Below, piece by piece: positions 23,345 to 32,025 of a stretch of DNA of 64,000 nucleotides. Each line of letters opens with the position of its first letter. Position 1 is the stretch's first letter. Made by a program: the position numbers and the translations under genes. The stretch is from Pseudomonas tohonis. Lineage in GTDB: Bacteria; Pseudomonadota; Gammaproteobacteria; Pseudomonadales; Pseudomonadaceae. The notes below the pieces were generated by a model. That model saw only the letters and a program-made list of their open reading frames with translations. It ran no database searches and had not been told where the DNA came from. The stretch spans positions 3,226,001 through 3,290,000 of the forward strand of contig NZ_AP023189.1 of the NCBI RefSeq assembly GCF_012767755.2, written 5' to 3'.

Positions 23345-24961
23345 ATGCTGAAAAACCTCCGGTTGCGTCCCGAAGCCCTGACCCTGCTGGTCAGCGTCGC
23401 GCTGCTGCTGTTCTACAACCTGCCGCTGTGGCGGCACGTCGCGGAGATCGTTCCGGACCCCTGGCTGCGCGTGGTCTTCGGCCTGCTGGTGGTGCTGATC
23501 TTCAACCTGGTGTTGACGCTGTTCTCCTTCCGCTGGGTGTTCAAGCCATTGCTGACGCTGGTGCTGCTGGGCAGTGCCGGGGTGCTGTATTTCATGACCC
23601 AGTACGGCGTGGTGGTGGACATCGAGATGCTGCGCAACGTCGCCGAGACCAACGTCAGCGAGGTGGGCGACCTGCTGACCCCGAGGTTCGCCGGCTTCCT
23701 GCTGGCATTCGGCGTGTTGCCGGCCTGGCTGCTGTGGCGCCTGCAGATCGGCCATCGCCCGCTGCTGCGCGAGCTGTTGAGCAAGCTGCTGGTAATGGCG
23801 GCGTGCCTGGTCGCGCTCGGCGCGATCGCGCTGAGCAACTACCAGGCCCTGGCGTCGCTGTTTCGCAACCATCACGAGTTGCGCCTGATGGTGGTGCCGA
23901 GCAACTACCTGGGTGCCTCGTTCAGCTACCTGCGGGGCCAGTTCGCCCAGCCGGCCGAACCGATCCGCGCCATCGGCACCGACGCCCATCGCGCCGCGGC
24001 GTGGCAAGGCCATGCACGCAGGTCGCTGACGGTGCTGGTGGTGGGGGAGAGCGCCCGTGCCGCCAACCTCGGCTTGCTCGGCTACGGCCGCGACACCACC
24101 CCGCTGCTGGCCCGGCAGGCGGGCCTGACCGCCTTCACCCAGATGCGCTCCTGCGGCACCGAGACCGCCGTGTCGGTGCCCTGCATGTTCTCCAACCTCA
24201 CCCGGGGCGGTTACAGCCATGACCGCGCCGCATCCCAGGAAGGCCTGCTGGATGTGCTCAAGCACGCCGGCCTCGCCGTGCGCTGGCGCGACAACCAGTC
24301 CGGCTGCAAGGGCACCTGTGACCGCGTGGCCTTCGAAGACGTTGGCAACGCCAGGGACCCGGTCCTCTGCGCCGGCGGCGAATGCCAGGACGCCATCCTC
24401 CTGCAGGGCCTGCAGGGCTACATCGACAACCTCAAGGACGACAGCGTGCTGGTGCTGCACCAGATGGGCAGCCATGGCCCGGCCTACTACAAGCGCTACC
24501 CCGCGGCCTTCGAGCGCTTCACCCCGGTGTGCCGCAGCGCCACCCTGAGCGATTGCTCGCGGGAGAGCATCGTCAACGCCTACGACAACACCCTGGTCTA
24601 CACCGACTACGTGCTGTCCAGCCTGATCGACCTGCTGCGCAAGAATCAGGACCGCGTCGACACGGCGATGATCTACCTCTCCGACCACGGCGAATCGCTT
24701 GGCGAGTACAACCTCTACCTGCACGGCACGCCCTACGCGATGGCGCCGGACGAGCAGAAGCACGTCGGCCTGCTGACCTGGTTCTCCGAGGGCTACCAGA
24801 AGGATTTCGGCCTGGACAACGCCTGCCTCGCGACCCGCCGCGACGAGCCGGTGAGCCAGGACAACCTGTTCCACTCCCTGCTCGGGCTGTTGCAGATCGA
24901 GACCGGCGAGTACCAGCGTGACCTGGACCTCTTCGCACCGTGCCGGAGGTCGGCGTCCTGA
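23345..24961 (+). CDS. eptA: Lipid A phosphoethanolamine transferase (EptA-like)
   Basis: A 538-residue inner-membrane enzyme of the YhjW/YjdB/YijP family. About five N-terminal transmembrane helices (residues 1-170) anchor a periplasmic sulfatase-fold domain. Its zinc and nucleophile residues are visible: ESARAANLGLLGYGRD, the Thr nucleophile in CGTETAVSVPCMFS (~280), and SDHGESLGEYNLYLHGTPYA (~455). Several Cys pairs match the family disulfides. It transfers phosphoethanolamine from phosphatidylethanolamine to lipid A phosphates, which lowers cationic-peptide binding. The next gene overlaps by one base, so the two are cotranslated. The target could also be another envelope glycolipid. Confidence 0.87.
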   Translation: MLKNLRLRPEALTLLVSVALLLFYNLPLWRHVAEIVPDPWLRVVFGLLVVLIFNLVLTLFSFRWVFKPLLTLVLLGSAGVLYFMTQYGVVVDIEMLRNVAETNVSEVGDLLTPRFAGFLLAFGVLPAWLLWRLQIGHRPLLRELLSKLLVMAACLVALGAIALSNYQALASLFRNHHELRLMVVPSNYLGASFSYLRGQFAQPAEPIRAIGTDAHRAAAWQGHARRSLTVLVVGESARAANLGLLGYGRDTTPLLARQAGLTAFTQMRSCGTETAVSVPCMFSNLTRGGYSHDRAASQEGLLDVLKHAGLAVRWRDNQSGCKGTCDRVAFEDVGNARDPVLCAGGECQDAILLQGLQGYIDNLKDDSVLVLHQMGSHGPAYYKRYPAAFERFTPVCRSATLSDCSRESIVNAYDNTLVYTDYVLSSLIDLLRKNQDRVDTAMIYLSDHGESLGEYNLYLHGTPYAMAPDEQKHVGLLTWFSEGYQKDFGLDNACLATRRDEPVSQDNLFHSLLGLLQIETGEYQRDLDLFAPCRRSAS

Positions 24962-25539
24962 TGCCTCTATCCCCCTGGTTCGGGCGCTGGCGCCAGCGGC
25001 AGATTGCCCGACGCGCCCTCAAGGCCGCCGGTGAGCCCAACCTGGTGCTCGACCTGCCGTGCGGCCTGGGGCGGTCCTGGGCGCTGCTGGCCGAGCACCC
25101 GAACCGCTTCATCCTGGCGGCCGACCCCTCGCGGGAAGTGCTCGACCGCGCGCTCGCCACCCGCAGCGGTCCGCTGGTGGAGAGGGTGCGTGGCTTCCAG
25201 ACCTCGGTGCTGGCCATCCAGCTGCCGGAAAACGCGGTGGACAGCATCCTCTGCCTGCAATCGCTGAGTCGCCTGAGCCCCGAGCAGCGGCTGATGGCCC
25301 TGCGCGAGCTGCGCCGGGTGACCCGCGACACGCTGATCCTCTCGCTGCCGGTGGACGGCAACCTGGAGGCCTGGCACTGGCGGCGGCATCGGGGGGAGGA
25401 AGGCGACGCCGTGCCGCCCCTGCGCCGCGACGTGCTGGAGGACGAATTCCGCCAACTCGGCCTGCAGGTGCTCTCGCATCAGGACTTCCTGCCCGGCTGG
25501 GCGATGGTCCGCACCTACGTCCTGCGCAAGGACGGCTGA
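24961..25539 (+). CDS. Class I SAM-dependent methyltransferase
   Basis: A 192-residue cytoplasmic protein with the SAM-binding motif I LVLDLPCGLGRSWALL (~29-44), the acidic end of strand 2 (ILAADPSREVLDRA) and a motif IV-like NAVDSILCLQSLSRL. The C-terminus (MVRTYVLRK) matches methyltransferase-11 proteins. It begins at the last base of the eptA stop codon. Its coupling to an EptA-like gene and an LTA-synthase-like gene suggests an envelope-related substrate, but none is identified. Confidence 0.75.
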   Translation: MPLSPWFGRWRQRQIARRALKAAGEPNLVLDLPCGLGRSWALLAEHPNRFILAADPSREVLDRALATRSGPLVERVRGFQTSVLAIQLPENAVDSILCLQSLSRLSPEQRLMALRELRRVTRDTLILSLPVDGNLEAWHWRRHRGEEGDAVPPLRRDVLEDEFRQLGLQVLSHQDFLPGWAMVRTYVLRKDG

Positions 25540-25669
25540 TGGAAAAGCCGGTTACCGCTGAACCTTTCCCATTTGGCTTACCTAAGCACTATCATCGCGG
25601 CTCCCCGGCATCCCGCTTCGGACGCCCGGCAGTTCGCATTTCCTCTTCCCATTGGATGGACTCCGAGAC

Positions 25670-27736
25670 ATGAGCAGAACCCGCAGCCCGTCAGGTGCCT
25701 ACCGCCCGACCCTGGGCAGCCACCTGGCCTTCACCCTGTCCTGCGGCCTGGTTTTCCTGGCGATGTACACCCTGTTGCGCGGCGCGCTGCTGGTCTACAA
25801 CCGTGAACTGATCGGCGCCACGCCCGCCGCCACCTTCGTCGAGGCGTTCTTCAATGGCTTGCGCTTCGACCTGCGCCTGACCATCTACGCGCTGGCGCCG
25901 CTGCTGCTGTCGATCCCCTTCGCCACGGCCATGGCCGCGCGGCGCCTGCACCGCGTGTGGCTCACCGGTTTCGCCAGCATCACCCTGTTCTTCGGCCTGC
26001 TGGAGCTGGACTTCTACCGCGAGTTCCACCAACGCCTGAACAGCCTGGTGTTCCAGTACATGAGCCAGGACCCGAAGACCGTGCTGAGCATGCTCTGGTA
26101 CGGCTTCCCGGTGGTGCGCTACCTGCTGGCCTGGGCCGTCGCCACCTGGCTGCTGTTCAAGCTGTTCCAGTGGCTCGACCGGCGCAGCCGCCCTCGCAGC
26201 GAGCCCGCTGCGGGCGGAAGCGGCCGCGCGGCCATCGCCCCCTGGTACCTGCGCGCCGGGGTCTTCGCCCTGGTCCTGGTCCTCGCCGTGGTCGCCGCCC
26301 GGGGCACCCTGCGCCAGGGGCCGCCGCTGCGCTGGGGGGATGCCAATACCACCGACTCCGCCTTCGCCAACCAACTCGGCCTCAACGGCACGCTGATGTT
26401 GATGAACGCCGCCCAGGCGCGCTTCTCCGAGACCCGTGACAACCAGTGGAAGGCCAGCCTGCCCGAAGGCGAGGCCCAGGACGTGGTCCGCCAGATGCTG
26501 CTGACCCCGCAGGACCAGCTGGTGGACGAAGGCAGCGCCGCCGTGCGTCGCCTGCTGACCCCCAATGCCGACGGCAGCCTGCCGGTGCGCAATGTGGTGG
26601 TGATCCTCATGGAGAGCCTGGCCGGGCACTACGTCGGCGCGCTCGGCGGCAAGGGCGACATCACCCCCAACTTCGATCGGCTGAGCAAGGAGGGGCTGCT
26701 GTTCACCCGCTTCTTCTCCAATGGCACCCACACCCACCAGGGCATGTTCGCCACCATGGCGTGCTTCCCCAACCTGCCGGGCTTCGAGTACCTGATGGAG
26801 CAGCAGGAGGGCACCCACAAGTTCTCCGGCCTGCCGCAACTGCTCAGCGCCCGCCAGTACGACGACCTGTACGTCTACAACGGCGATTTCGGCTGGGACA
26901 ACCAGCTGGGCTTCTTCGGCAACCAGGGCATGCGCAACTTCGTGGGGCGCAATGACTTCGTCAACCCGGTGGTCTCCGACCCGACCTGGGGCGTCTCCGA
27001 CCAGGATATGTTCGACCGCGCCGCCCAGGAGCTGAAGGACAACTACGGCAGCAAGCCTTTCTATGCGCTGCTGCAGACCCTCTCCAACCACACGCCCTAC
27101 GCCTTGCCGGCGCAGCTGCCGGTGGAACCGGTCACGGGCTTCGGCTCGCTGGACCAGCACCTCACCGCCATGCGCTATTCCGACTGGGCCCTGGGGCAGT
27201 TCTTCGAGAAGGCCAAGCAGTCGCCGTACTACAAGGACACGCTGTTCGTGATCGTCGGCGACCACGGTTTCGGCACGCCCGAGCAGCTCACCGATATCGA
27301 CCTGTACCGCTTCAACGTGCCGTTGCTGCTGATCGCCCCCGGCATTCAGGAGAAGTTCGGTGCGCGCACCGACGTCGTCGGCACCCAGGTCGACGTGGTG
27401 CCCACCATCATGGGCCGCCTCGGCGGCGAGACCCGCCACCAGTGCTGGGGCCGCGACCTGCTGAGCCTGGCGCCGGAAGACAAGGGCTTCGGCGTGATCA
27501 AGCCCTCCGGCAGCGACCAGACGGTGGCCATGGTGGCCGACGGGCGCATCCTGGTGCAGCCGCGCGGCGCCGATCCGCTGCTCTACGAGTACCGCCTCAA
27601 CAGCGGCCAGGGCGCGACCCGCGTCGAGGACCCGCAAGCGGTGCAGGCCATGAGCCGTCGCCTCGAAGCCTTCATCCAGGTGGCCACCAAGAGCCTGCTG
27701 GGCAACACCACCGGCGTCGTCGACGCCAAGCCCTGA
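25670..27736 (+). CDS. LTA synthase-like membrane sulfatase-fold protein
   Basis: A 688-residue protein with about five N-terminal transmembrane segments (~20-220) and a large periplasmic alkaline-phosphatase/sulfatase-fold domain. Diagnostic parts are VVVILMESLAGHYVGALGGK (~308), the Thr-containing nucleophile region FSNGTHTHQGMFATMACFPN (~350), a His-rich NHTPYALP and VIVGDHGFGTPEQ (~525). In Gram-negative bacteria such enzymes (OpgB/CPgA types) add phosphoglycerol or similar groups to periplasmic glucans or glycolipids. The start at 25670 avoids a non-ATG extension. It follows eptA and the methyltransferase in the same direction, giving an envelope-modification group. Confidence 0.83.
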   Translation: MSRTRSPSGAYRPTLGSHLAFTLSCGLVFLAMYTLLRGALLVYNRELIGATPAATFVEAFFNGLRFDLRLTIYALAPLLLSIPFATAMAARRLHRVWLTGFASITLFFGLLELDFYREFHQRLNSLVFQYMSQDPKTVLSMLWYGFPVVRYLLAWAVATWLLFKLFQWLDRRSRPRSEPAAGGSGRAAIAPWYLRAGVFALVLVLAVVAARGTLRQGPPLRWGDANTTDSAFANQLGLNGTLMLMNAAQARFSETRDNQWKASLPEGEAQDVVRQMLLTPQDQLVDEGSAAVRRLLTPNADGSLPVRNVVVILMESLAGHYVGALGGKGDITPNFDRLSKEGLLFTRFFSNGTHTHQGMFATMACFPNLPGFEYLMEQQEGTHKFSGLPQLLSARQYDDLYVYNGDFGWDNQLGFFGNQGMRNFVGRNDFVNPVVSDPTWGVSDQDMFDRAAQELKDNYGSKPFYALLQTLSNHTPYALPAQLPVEPVTGFGSLDQHLTAMRYSDWALGQFFEKAKQSPYYKDTLFVIVGDHGFGTPEQLTDIDLYRFNVPLLLIAPGIQEKFGARTDVVGTQVDVVPTIMGRLGGETRHQCWGRDLLSLAPEDKGFGVIKPSGSDQTVAMVADGRILVQPRGADPLLYEYRLNSGQGATRVEDPQAVQAMSRRLEAFIQVATKSLLGNTTGVVDAKP

Positions 27737-27744
27737 CCCCCGCC

Positions 27745-27765
27745 GCCCCGGAGCCATTCCGGGGC
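27745..27765 (+). terminator. Hairpin after the LTA-synthase-like gene
   Basis: GCCCCGGA and TCCGGGGC arms (27745-27752 and 27758-27765) with a five-base loop, nine bases past the stop codon. The following GCGTTCCTTCC is only a weak T-tract. Confidence 0.65.
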
Positions 27766-27949
27766 GCGTTCCTTCCTGCCACGGCGTCGCGCTCCCGGGG
27801 ACGCGGCCCTGGCAGAGTCGCCAACACATCTGGCATGCAGGGAAAAACCTGCGGTGCTCCGAGCGGTAAGAATCGGCTGACCGTCGCCCAGCAGGCTGCG
27901 CCCCTCACGGGCGAGCCCCGGGGCGGCATTCGCCATCAAGGTCCGCTGC

Positions 27950-28351
27950 ATGCCGCACAACAACAAGAAACCTTCGTTCCTCGCCGTACTCCCGCTGCTG
28001 TTCCTGCTGCCGGTCCTGCCGGCCCGCGCCGATTGCGGCCAGGCCAAGGTGGAGCGGGGCGCCAGTGCCTTCGCCGCCGAGTGCTCGGTGTGCCATGCCG
28101 CGCGCCAGGACGCGGCCCCGGGCATGGGCCCGAACCTGGCCGGGGTGATCGGCCGCAACGCCGGCAGCCAGCCCGGCTTCGCCTACTCGCAAGCGATGAA
28201 GGCCCGCGCCCGGGCCTGGGAACAGGACGGCCTGCAGGCCTTCATCGCCCAGCCCCAGGCCGAGGTGCCCGGCACCTACATGCCCTACGCGGGCATGGCC
28301 GACGCCGACCAGCGGCAGGCCATCGCCTGCTTCCTCGCGCAGCAGCGCTGA
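27950..28351 (+). CDS. Periplasmic class I cytochrome c
   Basis: A 133-residue exported protein: signal peptide to about residue 27 (FLLPVLPARAD), one haem-binding motif CSVCH (~46-50) and a distal Met ligand in GTYMPYAGM (~110). PNLAGVIGR and the C-terminal AIACFLAQQ fit the cytochrome c2 family. It would accept electrons in the periplasm. It lies 35 bases before an aldehyde dehydrogenase gene in the same direction, so it may be part of an alcohol/aldehyde oxidation unit; no quinoprotein dehydrogenase is next to it here. Confidence 0.83.
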   Translation: MPHNNKKPSFLAVLPLLFLLPVLPARADCGQAKVERGASAFAAECSVCHAARQDAAPGMGPNLAGVIGRNAGSQPGFAYSQAMKARARAWEQDGLQAFIAQPQAEVPGTYMPYAGMADADQRQAIACFLAQQR

Positions 28352-28386
28352 GCCGCCCGAACCCTTCCACGAACGAGGACAAGCAC

Positions 28387-29877
28387 ATGAACAAGGTCGA
28401 AGTACTGCCGCAGGTCGCGGCCTTCCTGAAACGCCGCCACGGCTGCTTCATCGATGGCCGTTGGGTGGTGCCCGAAGGCGCATCCACCCCCGTACTGAAC
28501 CCGGCCACGGGCGAGGCCATCGCCGAGGTGGCGGAAGCCGATGACGCGCTGCTGGACCGCGCCGTGCAATCGGCCCACCGCGCCTTCAAGGCCGGTGCCT
28601 GGTCGGGCCTGCGCCCGGCCGATCGCGAACGCATCCTGCTGCGCTTCACCGCGCTGGTCGAGGAGCACGGCGAGGAGCTGGCGCAGCTGGAGACCCTGAG
28701 CCAGGGCAAGTCCATCAACATGGCGCGGATGCTCGACGTCGGCGCCACGGTGGAGTTCATGCGCTACATGGCCGGCTGGGCGACCAAGATCGAGGGCCAG
28801 ACCCTGGACGTTTCCATCCCGCTGCCCGAAGGCGCGCGCTTCACCGCCTTCGCCCGCCGCGAGCCGGTGGGCGTGGTGGCCGGCATCGTGCCCTGGAACT
28901 TCCCGCTGATGATCACCACCTGGAAGCTGATGCCGGCGCTGGCCTGCGGCTGCACGGTGGTGATCAAGCCGGCCACCGAGACGCCGCTGACCGCGCTGCG
29001 CCTGGCCGAGCTGGCGCTGGAGGCGGGCATCCCGCCGGGGGTGTTCAACCTGGTCACCGGCGGTGGTGCCACCGTGGGCAACGCCCTGGCCTCGCACCCG
29101 CTGATCAACAAGGTGTCCTTCACCGGCTCCACCGCCGTGGGCAAGAGCGTCGGCGCGGTGGCGGTGCGCAACATGACCCGCTTCGCCCTGGAGCTGGGCG
29201 GCAAGAACCCGATGATCATCCTCGCCGACGCGGACATCGACAAAGCCATCGGTGGCGCGCTGCTCGGCGGCCTGCTCAACCAGGGCCAGGTCTGCGCCGC
29301 GGCCTCGCGCTTCTACGTGCAGCGTTCGCGCTACGACGAGTTCGTCGAGAAGCTGGCCGGCGCCGTTTCCGGCCTGAGCATCGGTGCGGGCATGGACTGC
29401 GATGCGGCGATCAACCCGCTGGTCTCGCGCAAGCAGCAGCAGGGCGTGCTGCGCCACATCGAACTGGCCCGCAGCGAGGGCGCCCGCGTCGTCACCGGAG
29501 GCACGCCGGTCGAGGGCGAGGGCTTCTACGTGCGCCCCACGGTGCTGGCGGACGTCGAGCACGGCATGACCGTGGCCCGCGAGGAAGTGTTCGGCCCGGT
29601 GTTGTCGGTGATCCCCTTCGACGACGAGGACAGCGCCATCGCGATGGCCAACGACAGCGAGTACGGCCTGGCCGCCAGCCTCTGGACCAACGACCTGACC
29701 AAGGCGATGAACCTGGTCCCGCGTATCGAAGCCGGCACCGTGTGGGTCAACGCCCATGTGCTGCTGGACCCCAACATGCCGTTCGGCGGCGTCAAGCAAT
29801 CGGGCATGGGCCGCGAGTTCGGCCGCACCGTCATCGAGGCCTACACCGAGCTGAAATCGGTGTGCATCGCCCACTGA
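28387..29877 (+). CDS. NAD-dependent aldehyde dehydrogenase (phenylacetaldehyde type)
   Basis: A 496-residue enzyme of the ALDH superfamily. The cofactor region has VVAGIVPWNFPLMITTWKLM (~160-180) and FTGSTAVGKSVG (~240). The catalytic Glu sits in FALELGGKNP (~262-271) and the catalytic Cys in NQGQVCAAASRFYV (~297-310). The C-terminal FGGVKQSGMGREFG is also present. Sequence style matches phenylacetaldehyde/betaine-type dehydrogenases, which oxidise aromatic or amine-derived aldehydes to acids. The ATG at 28387 was chosen because it follows GAACGAGGACAAGCAC; the frame is open much further upstream by chance. A strong terminator follows. The true substrate is not determined. Confidence 0.82.
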   Translation: MNKVEVLPQVAAFLKRRHGCFIDGRWVVPEGASTPVLNPATGEAIAEVAEADDALLDRAVQSAHRAFKAGAWSGLRPADRERILLRFTALVEEHGEELAQLETLSQGKSINMARMLDVGATVEFMRYMAGWATKIEGQTLDVSIPLPEGARFTAFARREPVGVVAGIVPWNFPLMITTWKLMPALACGCTVVIKPATETPLTALRLAELALEAGIPPGVFNLVTGGGATVGNALASHPLINKVSFTGSTAVGKSVGAVAVRNMTRFALELGGKNPMIILADADIDKAIGGALLGGLLNQGQVCAAASRFYVQRSRYDEFVEKLAGAVSGLSIGAGMDCDAAINPLVSRKQQQGVLRHIELARSEGARVVTGGTPVEGEGFYVRPTVLADVEHGMTVAREEVFGPVLSVIPFDDEDSAIAMANDSEYGLAASLWTNDLTKAMNLVPRIEAGTVWVNAHVLLDPNMPFGGVKQSGMGREFGRTVIEAYTELKSVCIAH

Positions 29878-29901
29878 GCAAGTGCGACACCCTCCTAATT
29901 C

Positions 29902-29925
29902 ACAGGCCTTCGGGCCTGTTTTTTT
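29902..29925 (+). terminator. Rho-independent terminator after the aldehyde dehydrogenase gene
   Basis: ACAGGCC-TTCG-GGCCTGT stem followed by an unbroken T-run, 24 bases after the stop codon. Confidence 0.93.
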
Positions 29926-29938
29926 ATGGGTGTCTTTC

Positions 29939-30147
29939 AGTGGGCCCCCGTGTGCGCGGGGGTGACGGTGTAGAGGGGTAATTTGTCGCCCCGTCATCCT
30001 CGCGAACGCGGGGATCCACTCAACCCAGCGGGCGCGGCGTTGCCTGGGGCTGCGCATCGCGAATGAATTCGCTCCCACGGGGGGACGGGCAGCGCGAACC
30101 CTTCAGCCACCTCGTCATCCCCGCGAACGCGGGGATCCACTCGACGG
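29939..30147. repeat. REP-like cluster (family A x3, family B x1)
   Basis: Family A units lie at 29939-29968, 29991-30023 (inverted) and 30112-30147 (inverted). A different unit, GCATCGCGAATGAATTCGCTCCCACGG, lies at 30053-30080 and recurs at 51974-52001. The block fills the 369-base gap before pcaQ; only the last ~100 bases are left for the pcaQ promoter. Confidence 0.8.
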
Positions 30148-30246
30148 CCATGCGCCGGGCCTCCCATCGCGGGTCATAACCAAACCTGTTGGCCTGAGCG
30201 GCATTCGAGGCTAGGCTTCGGCCATTTCCCTCATCGGGCAGCTGCC

Positions 30247-31176
30247 GTGAATATCGATACCCGCATCAAGTTCCGCCACCTGGTGTGCTTCCTCGAAGTG
30301 GCGCGCCAGGGCACCCTGGCGCGGGCGGCGGACAGGCTGGCGGTGAGCCAGCCGGCCATCTCCAAGACCCTCAAGGAGCTGGAGGAGCTGCTCGGCACCA
30401 GCCTCTTCGCGCGCAGCAAGAGTGGCGTCACCCTCAGCGAGGCGGGCGTGGCCTTCATGCGCTACGCGGGCCCCTGCGTGCAGGCGCTGCGCGATGGCGT
30501 GGACAGCCTGCGCAGCGGCGAGCACGAGTCCGCCAGCCTGCGCCTGGGCGTGCTGTCCACGGTGGAGAGCCTGCTGGTGCCCGAGGTGGTGCGCCGCCTG
30601 CACGCGCGCCACCCGACCCTGGTGGCCAGCGTGGTGACCGGCCCCAGCGCCTTCCTGCTGTCGCAACTGCACCTGGGCGAGCTGGACCTGGTGGTGGGGC
30701 GCATGACCGACAGCCCGCAGATCCAGGGCCTGCTGTTCGAGCACCTGTACAGCGAGTCGATGACCCTGGTGGTACGCCCCGGCCACCCGCTGCTGGAGGG
30801 ACCTCTGCAACGCGAGCGGTTGCAGGACCACCCCCTGGTGCTGCCGCTGGCCGGCACCACCATCCGCAAATACGCCGACGCCTTCTTCGTGCAATGCGGC
30901 ATCAGCCAGCCGCGCCAGCGCCTGGAAACCCTCTCCGTGGCCCTGAGCCGTCGCTACGTGCAGACCAGCGAGGCCATCTGGATCGCGCCCACCGACGCCG
31001 TGCGACTGGACCTGCAGCGGGGCGAGCTGGTGGAGCTGCAGCTGGGCATCCGCGAGCCGGGCGGCTCGGTGGGCATCTGCAGCAATGCGGCGCTGCCGCT
31101 GCCTTTGGCGGCGCACTGGTGCGTCGAGGTGCTGCGCGAGCTGGGCCAGGCCTATCGGGAAGGGCAGTACCCTTAA
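30247..31176 (+). CDS. pcaQ: LysR-family activator of protocatechuate catabolism
   Basis: A 309-residue LysR regulator with helix-turn-helix at ~11-45 (FLEVARQGTLARAADRLAVS) and a C-terminal effector domain. Its sequence style and position directly before pcaHG identify PcaQ, which in proteobacteria activates pcaHG with beta-carboxymuconate-type inducers. The GTG start at 30247 gives MNIDTRIKFRHL. The gene is in the same direction as pcaHG, and a perfect PcaQ site overlaps its own stop codon. Upstream, ATAACC at 30176-30181 may be a single half-site for autoregulation. Confidence 0.88.
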   Translation: MNIDTRIKFRHLVCFLEVARQGTLARAADRLAVSQPAISKTLKELEELLGTSLFARSKSGVTLSEAGVAFMRYAGPCVQALRDGVDSLRSGEHESASLRLGVLSTVESLLVPEVVRRLHARHPTLVASVVTGPSAFLLSQLHLGELDLVVGRMTDSPQIQGLLFEHLYSESMTLVVRPGHPLLEGPLQRERLQDHPLVLPLAGTTIRKYADAFFVQCGISQPRQRLETLSVALSRRYVQTSEAIWIAPTDAVRLDLQRGELVELQLGIREPGGSVGICSNAALPLPLAAHWCVEVLRELGQAYREGQYP

Positions 31177-31188
31177 CCCATTGGTTAT
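31173..31188. promoter_or_regulatory. PcaQ-binding motif before pcaHG
   Basis: TTAACC-CATT-GGTTAT matches the reported PcaQ motif ATAACC-N4-GGTTAA as an inverted repeat. It begins inside the last codons of pcaQ and lies about 105 bases before the pcaH start. Confidence 0.8.
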
Positions 31189-31293
31189 GGATGGGGCGCG
31201 TTATTTCAGTTTTCCAGGCTCCCGCGAGGCGTGACACTTCGCCACAGCCTGCTGCCCCGCAGCCTCCACAAATCCAATAACGAGGAGATCGAC

Positions 31294-32013
31294 ATGCCCG
31301 ATGCGCAACAGAGCCGCTTCGTCATTCGTGATCGCAACTGGCACCCCAAAGCCCTGACGCCCGACTACAAGACCTCCGTCCCGCGTTCCCCGCGCCAGGC
31401 GCTGGTGAGCATCCCGCAATCGGTTTCCGAGACCAGCGGCCCGGACTTCTCGCACCTGAAGCTGGGGCGCTTCGACAACGACCTCCTGCTCAACTTCGAC
31501 CACGGCGGCCTGCCCATCGGCGAGCGCATCATCGTGGCCGGGCGCGTCTGCGACCAATACGGCAAGCCGATCCCGCACACCCTGGTGGAAATGTGGCAGG
31601 CCAACGCCGGCGGCCGCTATCGCCACAAGAACGACCGCTACCTGGCGCCGCTGGACCCGAACTTCGGCGGCGTCGGCCGTGCGCTGACCGACAGCGAGGG
31701 CTACTACAGCTTCCGCACCATCAAGCCCGGCCCCTATCCCTGGCGCAACGGCCCCAACGACTGGCGTCCGGCGCACATCCATTTCTCCATCAGCGGGCCG
31801 TCGATCGCCACGCGGCTCATCACCCAGCTGTACTTCGAAGGCGATCCGCTGATCCCGATGTGCCCCATCGTCAAATCCATCGCCAACCCCGAGGCGGTGC
31901 AGAGCCTGATCGCCAGGCTCGACATGAGCGCGGCCAATCCCATGGATTGCCTGGCCTACCGCTTTGACATCGTCCTGCGCGGCCAGCGCCGCACCCACTT
32001 CGAGAACCGCTGA
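31294..32013 (+). CDS. pcaH: Protocatechuate 3,4-dioxygenase beta subunit
   Basis: A 239-residue intradiol dioxygenase subunit that, with PcaG, opens protocatechuate between the hydroxyls to beta-carboxy-cis,cis-muconate. It holds the ferric iron: Tyr ligands in NDRYLAPLD (~108) and PGPYPWRNG (~147), and His ligands in RPAHIHFSI (~160 and 162). The dioxygenase signature [20 protein letters not shown] is also present. The start at 31294 (MPDAQQSR) follows CGAGGAGATC. It is 12 bases before pcaG, and is probably activated by PcaQ through the site at 31173. Confidence 0.95.
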   Translation: MPDAQQSRFVIRDRNWHPKALTPDYKTSVPRSPRQALVSIPQSVSETSGPDFSHLKLGRFDNDLLLNFDHGGLPIGERIIVAGRVCDQYGKPIPHTLVEMWQANAGGRYRHKNDRYLAPLDPNFGGVGRALTDSEGYYSFRTIKPGPYPWRNGPNDWRPAHIHFSISGPSIATRLITQLYFEGDPLIPMCPIVKSIANPEAVQSLIARLDMSAANPMDCLAYRFDIVLRGQRRTHFENR

Positions 32014-32025
32014 GGAGCTGCGCGC

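Noticed and set aside
27442..28386. Long N-terminal extension of the aldehyde dehydrogenase
   Set aside because: It would overlap the cytochrome c gene and the end of the sulfatase-fold gene in another frame. The ALDH fold is complete from 28387.
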